Below are positions 51,413-62,488 of a stretch of DNA of 64,000 bases, piece after piece (position 1 is the first letter of the stretch; each line of letters starts with the position of its first letter). The notes below the pieces were generated by a model. It did no database searches. It was not told the origin of the DNA and worked only from the letters and a program-made list of their open reading frames with translations. The position numbers were made by a program, and so were the translations under genes. Location of the stretch: assembly GCF_000001735.4 (NCBI RefSeq), contig NC_003070.9, forward strand, positions 8,742,001-8,806,000, written 5' to 3'. Origin of the DNA: Arabidopsis thaliana. Lineage: Eukaryota > Streptophyta > Magnoliopsida > Brassicales > Brassicaceae.

Positions 51413-51820
51413 TTTATTTTTTTTAGTTTTAATTATAATCGTTTATTATAGATAATTATCCAGTGTTGAGCATAATTATATACAGTTACTAAACAATCAC
51501 GATTTGTTTAACTTTCTTCCATTCCCCATTCCATCCGATGAATATTTATATGTCTATCCACAAGCCCCAGACCAATCAGATATAACCAATCTTAAGTATT
51601 TTTGGAATTAGTATAGTCGGAAAATTTTGCTATGCATGCTCCAAAATCGAAAGAGTCCCTATAAGTTATGATAAACGAGAAAGATGTTCACTAGTTTAAA
51701 CGTTAAATACAAGAGAGAAATACAACTTCATAATAAGATTACATTAATAAACTAGATAAAAGAGGGAAACAGAAGAGATAGTTATATTCTGAAAGTGAGT
51801 TACTCATGTTTTTAAATAAA

Positions 51821-52372
51821 CTAGGAAAGCAAAAGGATGTCTCTGAAGAGGAAGAAGTAGACGCAATGTGAACATCTCTCACCATTATATTCGTTGTAAA
51901 ATTCATGGATGACCCAACAGTCTGGATAATCCTCATAATGAAAGAGCTCAGCGTAAGATCCGAATCGTTTTGGTTCCAAATCAGAAATGTGGTCAATTAG
52001 TGTCTTGGCCATGATATCTACATCTGTAAAACACTTGTTCTCTCGTTTGAAAGTATTAAACGCGTCTAATACTTCATTACCTGCGCAGCGGTTTAGCGCA
52101 ATGTAAAGAAGCTTGGCTATAGGAATGACATCTTTACAATCATTCAGTAATGAAATGGCGCCTTTCATGTCGAGAGAACAGAACCCTAGCCTCAAGCTCT
52201 GTAGATACATAGCGTAAGGGTTTCTTTTTGCAAGACATTTGGAGTAGAATGAGAAGTGAACAGAGTCGGGTGAAGACATGTTGATGAAGTCAGGGCTTTT
52301 ATCTAAACGAACTCGGGATAGTGTCTCGACAGAGAAAGCTGCAGATTTCCCTTCATGACCAGATTTAATCCA
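51821..52372 (-). pseudogene. F-box-like gene, C-terminal half (5' truncated)
   Basis: Encodes NWIKSGHEGKSAAFS-type sequence through SPDSVHFSFYSKCLAKRNPY, MYLQSLRLGFCSLDMKGAIS and a Cys/His-containing end (DCWVIHEFYNEYNGERCSHC). The 5' part is cut at 52372, where MULE repeat DNA starts. The Met upstream of this is within the MULE repeat and probably not a real start. It shares 248 bp (52125-52372) with 49597-49844, with two mismatches noted. Confidence 0.65.
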
Positions 52373-53700
52373 TATGGATAAGAAAACGGTATTGCAGAGG
52401 ATTCCGATACAATCAGGATATAAAATCAGCAATAACTAATTATAAGAACTGAAATATTTTACAAAAAACATAGCAACTAGTTTTACAATAAGAACTGAAA
52501 TATTAACAACTTAAATTCAAAAAATACAATTTTTCATTGGATTAGATCAACATGTCCTGTTATGACCCAATCTAAAAAAAACAAATACAAGTACTCAAAA
52601 TGGATTAGAACTACTTTAACTGTTAAAAAAACATCTCCATATGGATACGGCTTTACGGATAAGCAAACGGTATTGCAGATGTTTGTGATACAATCAGGAT
52701 ATGTTTCAGCAATAACTAATTATAAGAACTGAAATATTTTACACATAAGATAATAGAAAATTGGATAGTTCTATCTGTATACAATTACGTTGAATAGAGA
52801 TTTGTATCATAAAATATATTAATAATTGGTGCAATCAAGCTTTACTTTGAATCAAATCAACAAAAATACCTTTAATCATTACATAAATTAATGGCTTTAC
52901 AAAAAATAATCTAAAAAAACAACTACAATTACTAAAAATGAATATAACTACTTTTCATGTTAAAACATCATCTCCATATGGATAAGAGTTTGTGGATAGT
53001 TAAACGGGATTGCACAGACTTGCGGTTTAGCAAGATATGCTAATTATAGACTATTTTAACACAATAAATAAACATATATACTTATATTTGGTACATCAAG
53101 AACTAGGTTTACAGAAACGAAAAAACATTTATGGGAATATCTTACAATAAGAAATGAAATATTTTACAAAAACATGGAAACTAGTTACAGATCATACATT
53201 AATTAACAACTTAAATTCAAAAATAAAATTTCTCATTGGATTAGATCAACTTGTCCTGTTATGACCCAATCTAAAAAAATCAACTACAAGTACTCAAAAT
53301 GGATTAGAACTACATTACCTATTAAAAAGCATCTCCATATGGATACGGCTTTATGGATAAGCAAACGGTATTGCAGAGGTTTGCGATACAATCAAGATAT
53401 GTTTCAGCAATAACTAATTATAAGAACTGAAATATTTTACAAACAACATAGCAACTAGTTTTACAATAAGAACTGAAATATTTTACAAAAAAAAATAGCA
53501 ACTACTTAATCATCATACATATATTAATTCAAATTGGATTAGAACAACTTGTCCTGTTATGACCCAATCCTTTGCAGCGTGAGCACCTGTTCTGCTGCGT
53601 CCTTCCTGTCTTAGGTTTCTACGTTTACCATGTTAACCAACATGTTGCATTAGTTTGGTTAGTTTTTCAAAAGATTAGACAATGTACGAGATTTACAAAA
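52373..53700. repeat. MULE-internal repeated non-coding region
   Basis: Several imperfect copies of a block with CATCTCCATATGGATA, GCAAACGGTATTGCAGA and GCAATAACTAATTATAAGAACTG, at about 52373, 52635, 52973 (weak) and 53333. No gene. Confidence 0.75.
52581..52769 (+). repeat. 189-bp direct repeat, left copy
   Basis: Matches 55989-56177 without gaps; I noted two mismatches. The two copies bracket the transposase region. Confidence 0.9.
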
Positions 53701-53703
53701 TAT

Positions 53704-55969
53704 TTATCTAACCTTATATTCCCCTGTTGATGGTATTCTTGCTACCTTAGGCCTCCCTGATGGTCTCCGAGTATATGGTGGAAGCATGGAACGGTGTGGG
53801 ATCTCTTCGGGTATGTCTTCTTCTTTGCCATTTGCTTCAGGGAATACTGCTCCTTTGTAACTCGCAACCCATGAGTGTGGTTTGAAATAATCATCAACTA
53901 AAGCCTTGTACGAGAGGTTAATGCTATTGGCAGCCACCAAAGCATGACCACATGGTATCTTCAGTTTATCATATCTCTTGCAGGTGCACTGCTTCTTTTC
54001 TAGATCAACAACATTGCTACCACCTAGCTTCCCAACTACCTCGTAGCTCCAGCTGGTTACCCTACCAACCTTGCTTCCACTTGATGTTGTCAAGTTTTTT
54101 GAAATTTGCTTGTCAACCTCCGGAGGTACTGGACCTGAATGTGCTTGTGACTTCTTCCGACGCGCGTTGAACCAACGTGTCAACATAGACCTAATAAATC
54201 TTAGCAATTCCACAATATGTGACGATCTCCCCTTGAACAACGCCTTGTTTAACGTTTCAGCAATATTGCTAGTCATCAGATTGAAACGCTGGCCAGGGAA
54301 ATATAGCCTTGTCCAATGAGCCATCCCTACGTCGTGTAGATACTTTATGCAAAGGGGGTTAATGGCATTAATCTGATTATAAAGCGTTTTAAACTTTCCA
54401 CTCGTAAACTCATATCCAGCGTTTTTCACTAACTGCGTCAATCCTCTGTTCTTGAACCTTGCTTGTATATTCCTACATAGGTGAATAATACATGCACCAT
54501 GATGTGCTTGCGGAAATACCTTCTTCACCCCTACCTTTATCGATTCGTGCCTATCTGATAATATAGTGAGTGTGTTGCTGTCAGCTATTATCCTCTCCAA
54601 CTTTGTAAAGAACCAAGTCCATGCATCATCGTTCTCACTATCCACCACAGCAAATGCGAGTGGATACACTTGGAAGTTTGCATCTTGACCACTTGCTGTG
54701 AGTAAACCCCCTTGTATTTTCCTTTCAAATGTGTTCCATCCACACCCAAAATCCTTCTCAGATGCTTAAAACCTTGTATTGAAGCCCCAAAAGCTAAAAC
54801 ATATATAAAAACCTCTCTTTCCTTTCATCTTCAATATCAGGTTCGGTTTCTATATGTGTTATCGTCCCTAGATTTGTTAACTTCAGAAGATGCAAATATT
54901 CAGCCAAATTGCTATAAGACTCTTCATCACTCCCGCCAACATCTGTTAAAGCTGATTCCCTAGCTCTCCAACACTTTTTGTATGACGCAGAAACCCTCAA
55001 ATCTTCTAGTACAAGTTGCTGAAGATCCATTGGAACAGGACCAGCAGAAGCTTCACTGTATTTTGCCTTAAATACAGATGCAATCACCTTTGACGTTGCT
55101 TTCTTCATGTACTGCCTTCTAGTATCAACCGAACATGTGTGTTGAAGCTGCGCTTTCTTAATTTCATAGTAACCTGTGCCATTCATTACAGTGGCCAATA
55201 TTCTCCAATCACATTTCTCATCTGAGCAACTGAGAACAAAATAATTCCATTTTGTTCTTGTTTGCTTGAAATGAAACTGATTCTTTATCGCAAATATAGC
55301 CAATCCTATTTGGCAATCTTCTTTGCTCGCATACACTTTTCCCTGGTATATACCTTTACCATCATCATCAATGTCCAAATCAGGTAAGTTATCAACTTCA
55401 TACTCGATGTCCTCAAACAAAGGTGGGATGTCAAACTCCTCGTCATCCACTTCCTCCAACTTTTTGACCTCATTACTCGTTTCCTGAGAGCTTCCAACTC
55501 CACCGACCATCTTTCCTTTCATAACTTGTGGGGTCTTTTTTGTATGCTCTGTCTTTATACTTTCGCCAGCCCCATTCACATATATAGCGTGATCAAAGAC
55601 TCCGCTGCCAGTACAGAAAACCACTTCATCCGGATTGGAGCCCACAACCTTATTGTTAGACCCGTACCTTACATCTAAACCTCCTGTTGCCATCAACTCA
55701 TTAGCATTGGAGCCACCATAATCATCTGTTAAGAAATTTGACCAAAACTCCTTATCATAACCGCCACAGGGCATACTATCTTCAGGTTTTTCCGTGACTG
55801 CTTCAACTTCCTCTGTATCGTTATCAACGAAAAACAACTTTTCAACATCATTGTTAAAACCTTCGTTATCAGTATCATTCCGTGACGATTTATGCCCACT
55901 GTTACTTCCTATGTTTGCTTCTGCTTGTTCCAATTCCTCCATGAATTCGTCATCACGAGGAGTCAACAC
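53704..55969 (-). pseudogene. MuDR-type MULE transposase, two frameshifts
   Basis: Starts MLTPRDDEFMEELEQ at 55969. It has an acidic N-terminus and a MuDR N-terminal domain (QIGLAIFAIKNQFHFKQTRT, CDWRILA, HTCSVDTR). The MULE catalytic domain contains ILGVDGTHLKG, VYPLAFAVVDSENDDAWTWF and LSDRHESI, and a SWIM zinc finger CTCKRYDKLKIPCGH lies near the C-terminus. The frame breaks twice, at single-base contractions in homopolymers: the A run at 54796-54799 and the C run at 54707-54711. The two long reading frames are 55969-54794 and 54669-53704. It cannot encode a whole transposase as it stands. Confidence 0.9.
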
Positions 55970-55988
55970 AATTGTAGGAGTTTTTGAA

Positions 55989-56177
55989 ACAAATACAAGT
56001 ACTCAAAATGGATTAGAACTACTTTAACTGTTAAAAAAACATCTCCATATGGATATGGCTTTATGGATAAGCAAACGGTATTGCAGATGTTTGTGATACA
56101 ATCAGGATATGTTTCAGCAATAACTAATTATAAGAACTGAAATATTTTACACATAAGATAATAGAAAATTGGATAGT
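55989..56177 (+). repeat. 189-bp direct repeat, right copy
   Basis: See 52581-52769. It ends eight bases before the right boundary of the insertion. Confidence 0.9.
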
Positions 56178-56185
56178 GATAATAA

Positions 56186-56388
56186 CTGAGTGACTTCAAT
56201 GATTCTTCCAGCCCAAAACAAGGCTTCTCTCCTCCAGAAAAATAATTAGGATTATTATATTATTATTTGTTTTGTTTCCTCGAATAAAAAAGAGAATCCG
56301 AGAACTTTTTAAGACAAAAGCCAAGTCTTCGAAACCTTATGAGATGTGATAGGGTTACAAGGGTAAAACAGGAACTCAGAATAAAAAT
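56186..56388 (+). repeat. 203-bp direct repeat, right flank of the insertion
   Basis: Copy of 48037-48239. After it the sequence continues as unit 1 does after 33860. Confidence 0.9.
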
Positions 56389-56420
56389 AAGTTAATCGAG
56401 AAAGCTCCAAATAAACACCA

Positions 56421-57128
56421 CTCGTCCGCCTCTCTGTCTCTCACCAAAATAAAAAACTCAATCTCTCTCTCTCTCTCTCTCCATCGAGAAACACTAAACT
56501 GCTATAATCATTACCTCTCTTCGATTTCTCAAACCCTATCTGGCTCTCTACCCATATGCTTCAGATCCGCATTAAAAAAGCTAAGTTTTTTGTTATGTCC
56601 TTCTTTCTTATTTGATCAGTTTGTTCTTGTTTCACGATTTTAACCTGAGATTTTTTATATATTTTCTCCAGATCTGCTATCCGCAGTCATCTGTTCATAG
56701 GAAAAGGCAAGTTTTTTTTCCATCTCTACTTCAGATCTGAAAAAGATGGATTGTTCTTCTTGTGTTGTCCGGTTTCATCAATTTAATCTGTTCTTTGTTA
56801 TTATATTTTACAGATCTGGCTTTACTTTTAGAGATTATCTCAGATCCAGCCTTTTACCCAATTGAAGGCAAGTTCACATACTCTGTTTTTTTTGTCTTGG
56901 TTTTAATTTCTCGGTTTTTTACATGTAACAGATGTTTTAAGCATGATTTTTTGTTTAAACAGTTTGTTTTTCCTACCCTTAAAACTTCTCTGAATTAATA
57001 TCCCATTTATATGACCACTCTAATGTCTTCTTATACGACTACGCAAGTGTTGCATATTCTTGACCTTTTCACACTTCATTTGCATTTTAGTCTAACAATA
57101 TAAATCCGCAAATATCTTGTGTTTATAC
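56421..57128 (+). other. Leader-like pyrimidine-rich region, unit 2
   Basis: Copy of 33893-34600, with the (CT)n tract at about 56461-56481. Confidence 0.35.
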
Positions 57129-57519
57129 TTATTGAAATTAGTCTTCCGACATATATAATCTAGGATCTATTTGGATTATTTGGGCCATCAGTCTCATTCG
57201 TTTCATTAACATCTGAGTCTTTGAACTTTGTTTATCTTTCCTAGCTTGATATTTTAATATTAGTTTTTTTGCGCCTCTTTGTTTTTGATCATTTATTCTC
57301 TCAATTGGATAGTATAGTGAAGTAAATAATGTAGCTATGACTTTACCTGTAGCATTTACCTGTAGCATCTTAAAAATATGAATTAAAAATGATTTAGCTA
57401 ATTTGGGCTTATGTTTATAAGCATAGAAGTTTATACTACAAGTTCGTTTAGATTTTTCCAGTATCAACTCAAACATAGTTTTTACTCAAGCATAGTTTTT
57501 ACTCAAGCATAGTTTTTAC

Positions 57520-58410
57520 TCACACTAAAACCCACATGTAGTGTGCAAAAGTAAGTACCCCCCCACCTCTGTTCCTCACGGTTTTTCTGCAAAGGACCCA
57601 CCCTCCTTGAACTTCAGCGTCCATCACAATGTCCCCATCATCATCAAACCTGTACAAGCCAGTGGCGATCCTAACATTGTAGAAGTTGATAGCATTTTTG
57701 CAAGTGGAGGGAGCACTTGTGTTTCTCCACGTATTGCTGTCTTGATTAAAGCGGTTGTCAACTCTGTAAAGTCCCTCTACTTCAATAGGTATGGTAAATG
57801 AGTTTGATTCTGGGAATAGGTTGTGGTTGTTATAAAGAATGCTCCACTCAGCAGCGTTGAGCCAGCGCTGTGTTGATGTTTGAAGCACAGCTGCTACATC
57901 TGTCAAAAATAGCAACCAAACATATGAGATTTATATATATATTATAAGCAACTGTTTTATTCTGAAATTTTTAAATCTTGCCTTAATTGTACAAATTCCA
58001 TAGATCTAGGAGACTATTCTAAGATTCCATAGATCTGTAACACTGTGCTACGATTTCTACACTGTTCTAAGATTCCATAGATCTGTAACACTGTACTACG
58101 ATTTCTACACTGTTCTAAGATTCCATAGATCATAACTTTTCTAAGATTTCTACACTGTTACCAATTCCATAGATTGTAGCCTCGATTTCCCAAATTCACA
58201 GATCTACTCTAATTTTAAATACATTCCTCCAATTCCCAAACTCACCAATGTTTCTTGATACTTTCAATTTCAATTTCTTTATTACCCCAAATTCGCTACC
58301 CCTATATCTTGCTTCTGAGAATATAATCGTTTTTTATTACCTTCATTTCCTTCAGGTAGGTCCATATGCTGAAGATTTATCGCAGGAGCGACCACTACGG
58401 GAGCCGCCAT
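57520..58410 (-). CDS. Small CG-1 domain-like protein (149 aa), unit 2
   Basis: Exons 58410-58341 and 57899-57520. Encodes the same 149-residue product as 34992-35882, and carries the same intronic 48-bp repeats. The MULE insertion lies about 1.3 kb beyond its 3' end, so the gene itself is untouched. Confidence 0.6.
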
Positions 58411-58664
58411 TGGAGATTCTCTGTGAGAGAGAGAGAGAGAAATAGTTTGAGAATCAATCTTCTGTATTTTATTGTGTAGATCAAGTTATTTAGTATATGC
58501 TAGTACTTATGGTTAAAATAGACTATTATTAAAATTCAAAAGTAATAAAGCCAACGAGTACACTAAACTCAGATTATATTTTCCAAAACTATTGCTAAAG
58601 AATATCAATACGTACACTAGATATAGAAATCGGAATTAGGTACGTTGTGATCCATTTCAGCTAC

Positions 58665-59980
58665 TGTTAGGGGTAAGATTTGGGCTTGCTTGGCCCAAGG
58701 CCCAAATCCAAGTCAAAGGCCTAAGCAGAATGTTAAGTCAAGAGGGTAGGCTCGTCAAAATCCTGGAGGAGTGTCCTACACGCAGAAGGCTATAAATACG
58801 GAATAGCATGTCTTGTCAAAGGGGGATTCCGCCGGACACGCAGAGACACAGAGCAGCTCGTCAGCTCACCCGTCCGAAGTATCCCGCCAGCCGGTCCGTC
58901 TCAAGCAGCTCGTCAGCTCACCCGTCTCAAGCAGCTCGTCAGCTCTCCCCTCCGAAGTATCCCGCCAGCCGGTCCGTATCAAGCAGCTCGTCAGCTCACC
59001 CGTCTCAAGCAGCTCGTCAGCTCTCCCCTCCGAAGTATCCCGCCAGCCGGTCCGTCTCAAACAGCTCGTCAGCTCACCCGTCTCAAGCAGCTCGTCAGCT
59101 CACCCGTCCGAAGTATCCCGCCAGCCGGTCCGTCTCAAGCAGCTCGTCAGCTCACCCGTCTCAAGCAGATCGTCAGCTCACCCGTCTCAAGCAGCTCGTC
59201 AGCTCTCCCCTCCGAAGTATCCCGCCAGCCGGTCCGTCTCAAGCAGCTCGTCAGCTCACCCGTCTCAATCAGCTCGTCAGCTCTCCCCTCCGAAGTATCC
59301 CGCCAGCCGGTCCGTCTCAAACAGCTCGTCAGCTCACCCGTCCGAAGTATCCCGCCAGCCGGTTCGTCTCAAGCAGCTCGTCAGCTCACCCGTCTCAAGC
59401 AGCTCGTCAGCTCACCCGTCTCAAGCAGCTCGTCAGCTCACCCGTCTCAAGCAGCTCGTCAGCTCACCCGTATCAAGCAGCTCGTCAGCTCACCCGTCCA
59501 AAGTACCTCGTCTGCCCATCCATCTTGAGTAACTCGTTTACTCGTCCGTCCGAAGTGTCTCTCCGACCTGCCCGCCCAAAATAACTAACCTACTCGCACG
59601 TCTCGAGAAGCCATCCAGCTCGTCGCACATCTGCCGGCTCGTCAATTACCTGCCGACCTTCCTCCAATAATGGCCTAGCTCGTTTATCACAATATGAACT
59701 ACGTGTGGCTTGATCCCTTTCTAAGGGTACGTAGGCAACCTTTTACAAGGTTCAGCTATAAAACGAATAAACTCTATTCTTCCTCGGAAGATCGTCTTCC
59801 GGCCTCAAGCTCGTCTTTCATCTACAATCGGCTCGTTCTTACTCCATTTATGCTCGTTGAAGAAATCATCATTTGTAATCCGTCCAATCCGCCTAAGTCG
59901 CGGGCTCGTCATTAATAGAAAGATTCTTCTTCCTTCCCTAGAGATCCCATTTTCGTACTTGTGTGATTCGTGCATCAACA
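58665..59980 (+). mobile_element. Solo LTR (1,316 bp), unit 3
   Basis: Same ends, length and GCTAC target duplication (58660-58664, 59981-59985) as at 36137. It differs from that copy inside the repeat array, where one segment has exchanged repeat variants. Confidence 0.92.
58859..59503 (+). repeat. 26-bp tandem repeats inside the LTR, unit 3
   Basis: As at 36331-36975 but with a changed variant at about 58945-58985 (CTCCCCTCCGAAGTATCCCG where unit 2 has CTCCCGTCCGAAGCAGCTCG). Confidence 0.9.
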
Positions 59981-60967
59981 GCTACCATAAACTATTAATT
60001 GTAGTGAGTAAGTGGACTTTAGATTCATATAGAGTTATGCGATTCGGTTGAACGTATCATACGAATCTCAGTGTCTACCTAATTAATACACATATAATGC
60101 AAAAAGAACAAACGCATACTATAGATGATAAGACGTGATTGGACACATTAAACACATAGTTTACGGCATTACATAAACCGATACACATAATTAATTACGT
60201 GTTACTTCTGTGGCGTGTAGTAGAAAGACTAGCTGCATATGGCACCTAATTAATACTCATATATGGTTCATGCGAAATGCTGATATGTATAAGGTAATAT
60301 ATACCACCACTTTGGTACCACAATGCAACATCTAAATTCGATTATGATAAGCTATGATAAGCTATCTTCTCAATATCAATTAATCGCTTCTTTATTCTAA
60401 TACCACTCCTTAATATATGCCTATCATATCATTATTTCACAACGCATGTTTACTTTTGTTATGAAATAGTTTTGTTTAAAGGGTGGTAACGTAATTTATG
60501 GGTTCCATTAGGATTGTGATTTATTTTCTCTCCTCATCCTTATGCATGTAAGAATTTGCATTTTTATAAATATATACTATGAATTCAGTCCAACCTTACA
60601 GTGTGAACAATTTAATTAAACGAAGCATAATCCTAAAAGAAAATAAAACTAAAAAAAAATAGTTAAGATGGTATAAGATAATTTTATTAAGTTAAGATGT
60701 TGCACTTTTCACTAAGTAAATCAAACATTTACATAGTGATTTGTCATAATGTGCATATTCCATTTTTTCGGGTCTTTCATTTCCATATTCCTCAGCTCTT
60801 TCATATATTGAAGATTGAAGAGAATAAGAAAGACGCTTTTTATAGGAAACGAATTAAAGAGTGTTGACTTGCCGTAAAAGTAACTTAAATTGTTCGTCGC
60901 CTGAGCATGGATTTATATAAACGTGAAGTACTATACAAAACCCTAACCAACATTTGATCAAACGACA
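59981..60967. other. Upstream region of F-box pseudogene, unit 3
   Basis: Copy of 37453-38439, including the filler junction (60340-60395). No gene. Confidence 0.6.
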
Positions 60968-62004
60968 ATGATGTCGGAACTTCCAGAGCATTTGTTAGAA
61001 GAGATACTCTACCGCGTTCCAGCTATGTCTTTGAAACAGTTAGGGTCTACTTGCAAAGGATGGAACTGTTTATTCAAGGATAGGAGATTCACAAGAAAAC
61101 ACTTGGATAAAGGCCCAAAGCAGTTTCTGATTCACATGTCTAAAGGGCTTAGGGTACGCTCGATGAGTGTCGATCTCCATAGACTTCCACATGTAAAAGT
61201 CACAGTTGAATTTACCCTAATCAACCCTAAATATCCTAGTTGTCTAGATCAAGATCAATTCGAGATATATAAAGTCTCTCACTGCGACGGCTTATTGTTA
61301 TGCGTCTGCGTCACCAAGGAGGACAATACTTGGCTCGCGGTATGGAACCCGTGTACTGGTCAAACAAGGTGGATTCAACCCATGACTTATATGACAACTA
61401 TACTCTCGGATCCTACCAAAATAATAGCTACAATATATTGGCACACACTGGTTTTGGCTACGACCACGAATTCCAAATTTATGAAATTAACTCCAATTCA
61501 TGGAGGATTATTGATGCCACTTTGGACTTCAAATTAGGGTATATTGGTCGTGGCGTGTCTTTGAAGGGAAAGACTTACTGGATTGCTAGTGGTGAAGAAG
61601 AGAAACGGCTTGGCAAATTCTTAATCAGTTTTGATTATACGACAGAAAGATTTGAACGTCTATGTCTTCCGAATAAGTATCCTTGTTATGCAACTCTGGC
61701 TCTATCCGTTGTTAGAGAAGAGAAACTTTCCATGTTATCGCAACGCGGAATTAAATCAAAGGCAGAAATATGGGTGACAAATAAGATTGGTGAGACACAA
61801 GTGGTGTCGTGGAGCATGGTCTTAGCTTTGGATTTGCAGCCTAAACGTTGTATTGGGGAAAGCGGAAGTTTCTTGGTCGACGAGAAGAAGAGAGTGGTCG
61901 TGTGTTGTGATAATATTAGAGACCAAGGAAAAACCACGGTACACATTTTTGGAGAGGACAACAAAGTGAAACAAGTGGGTTTTGAAGTCGGATCATCTCT
62001 GTAA
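60968..62004 (+). pseudogene. F-box/FBA-type gene with one frameshift (unit 3)
   Basis: Third copy of the gene at 24060-25096, with the same frameshift (near 61388-61398). Confidence 0.8.
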
Positions 62005-62488
62005 TGTATGTTTTATTATGTTCCAAGTTTGACTCAAATCTACCAAGGTATCACAGGCAAAAGAAAAAGGGACGAATGATCATAGTGTTTGGTGTGGATC
62101 TTGGAGCAACTATCAGATTTTTCAATTATGATAAGTTTTCTTCTCAATTTCAATTAATCGCTTCTTTATGCCATAATTTAGAGGCAATTGCTGTAATATT
62201 TCTAAATTTTTTAGGCATTCTTTACTTTGTACTTCTCCTTTTAATTATATAGGTAGATTTGATGATAATTAGAAGATTAAGACTTCAAAAATGGAGATTA
62301 TGTGAAATTGAGAAAAGCATCACACAAAGAAAATGGTTTTTGGTGGAACAATTGGGATATTTGCATAACATGAATTTTGATTCCGGTTTACTATACATTA
62401 TTTGTTTCTTGATTCCGGTTTAGTATATCCTAGTACTTACTTAAATCAATAATCCGGGCATGGTTAAAATTAATCAGACGTTGAATCA
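62005..62488. other. Spacer upstream of the LPXC copy, unit 3
   Basis: Copy of 25097-25580; nothing additional. Confidence 0.5.

Larger units (their letters stand above)
50081..51820. other. Spacer between the two F-box-like halves
   Basis: AT-rich, no gene. Contains a diverged direct repeat pair (50521-50853 and 51080-51412). Probably the original intergenic DNA of a two-gene tandem array. Confidence 0.5.
48240..56185. mobile_element. 7,946-bp composite insertion containing a MULE
   Basis: Absent from unit 1, where 33860 runs straight on into the sequence found at 56389. It holds, left to right: a truncated DUF1985 gene (+), an inverted LTR fragment, an F-box-like gene N-terminal half (-), a repeat-rich spacer, an F-box-like gene C-terminal half (-), MULE repeats and a decayed MuDR-type transposase (-). 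DUF1985 genes with a Ulp1-like protease are typical cargo of Arabidopsis Kaonashi-type MULEs. I found no terminal inverted repeats, so the true MULE ends are uncertain. Confidence 0.8.
56389..58515. repeat. Tandem unit 2, right part
   Basis: Continuation of unit 2 beyond the insertion, corresponding to 33861-35987 at an offset of 22528. Confidence 0.9.

Noticed and set aside
48240..56185. Search for MULE terminal inverted repeats at the edges of the insertion
   Set aside because: The left edge TGAGAATATTACACG has no matching inverted copy near the right edge, so no TIR is claimed; non-TIR MULEs exist.
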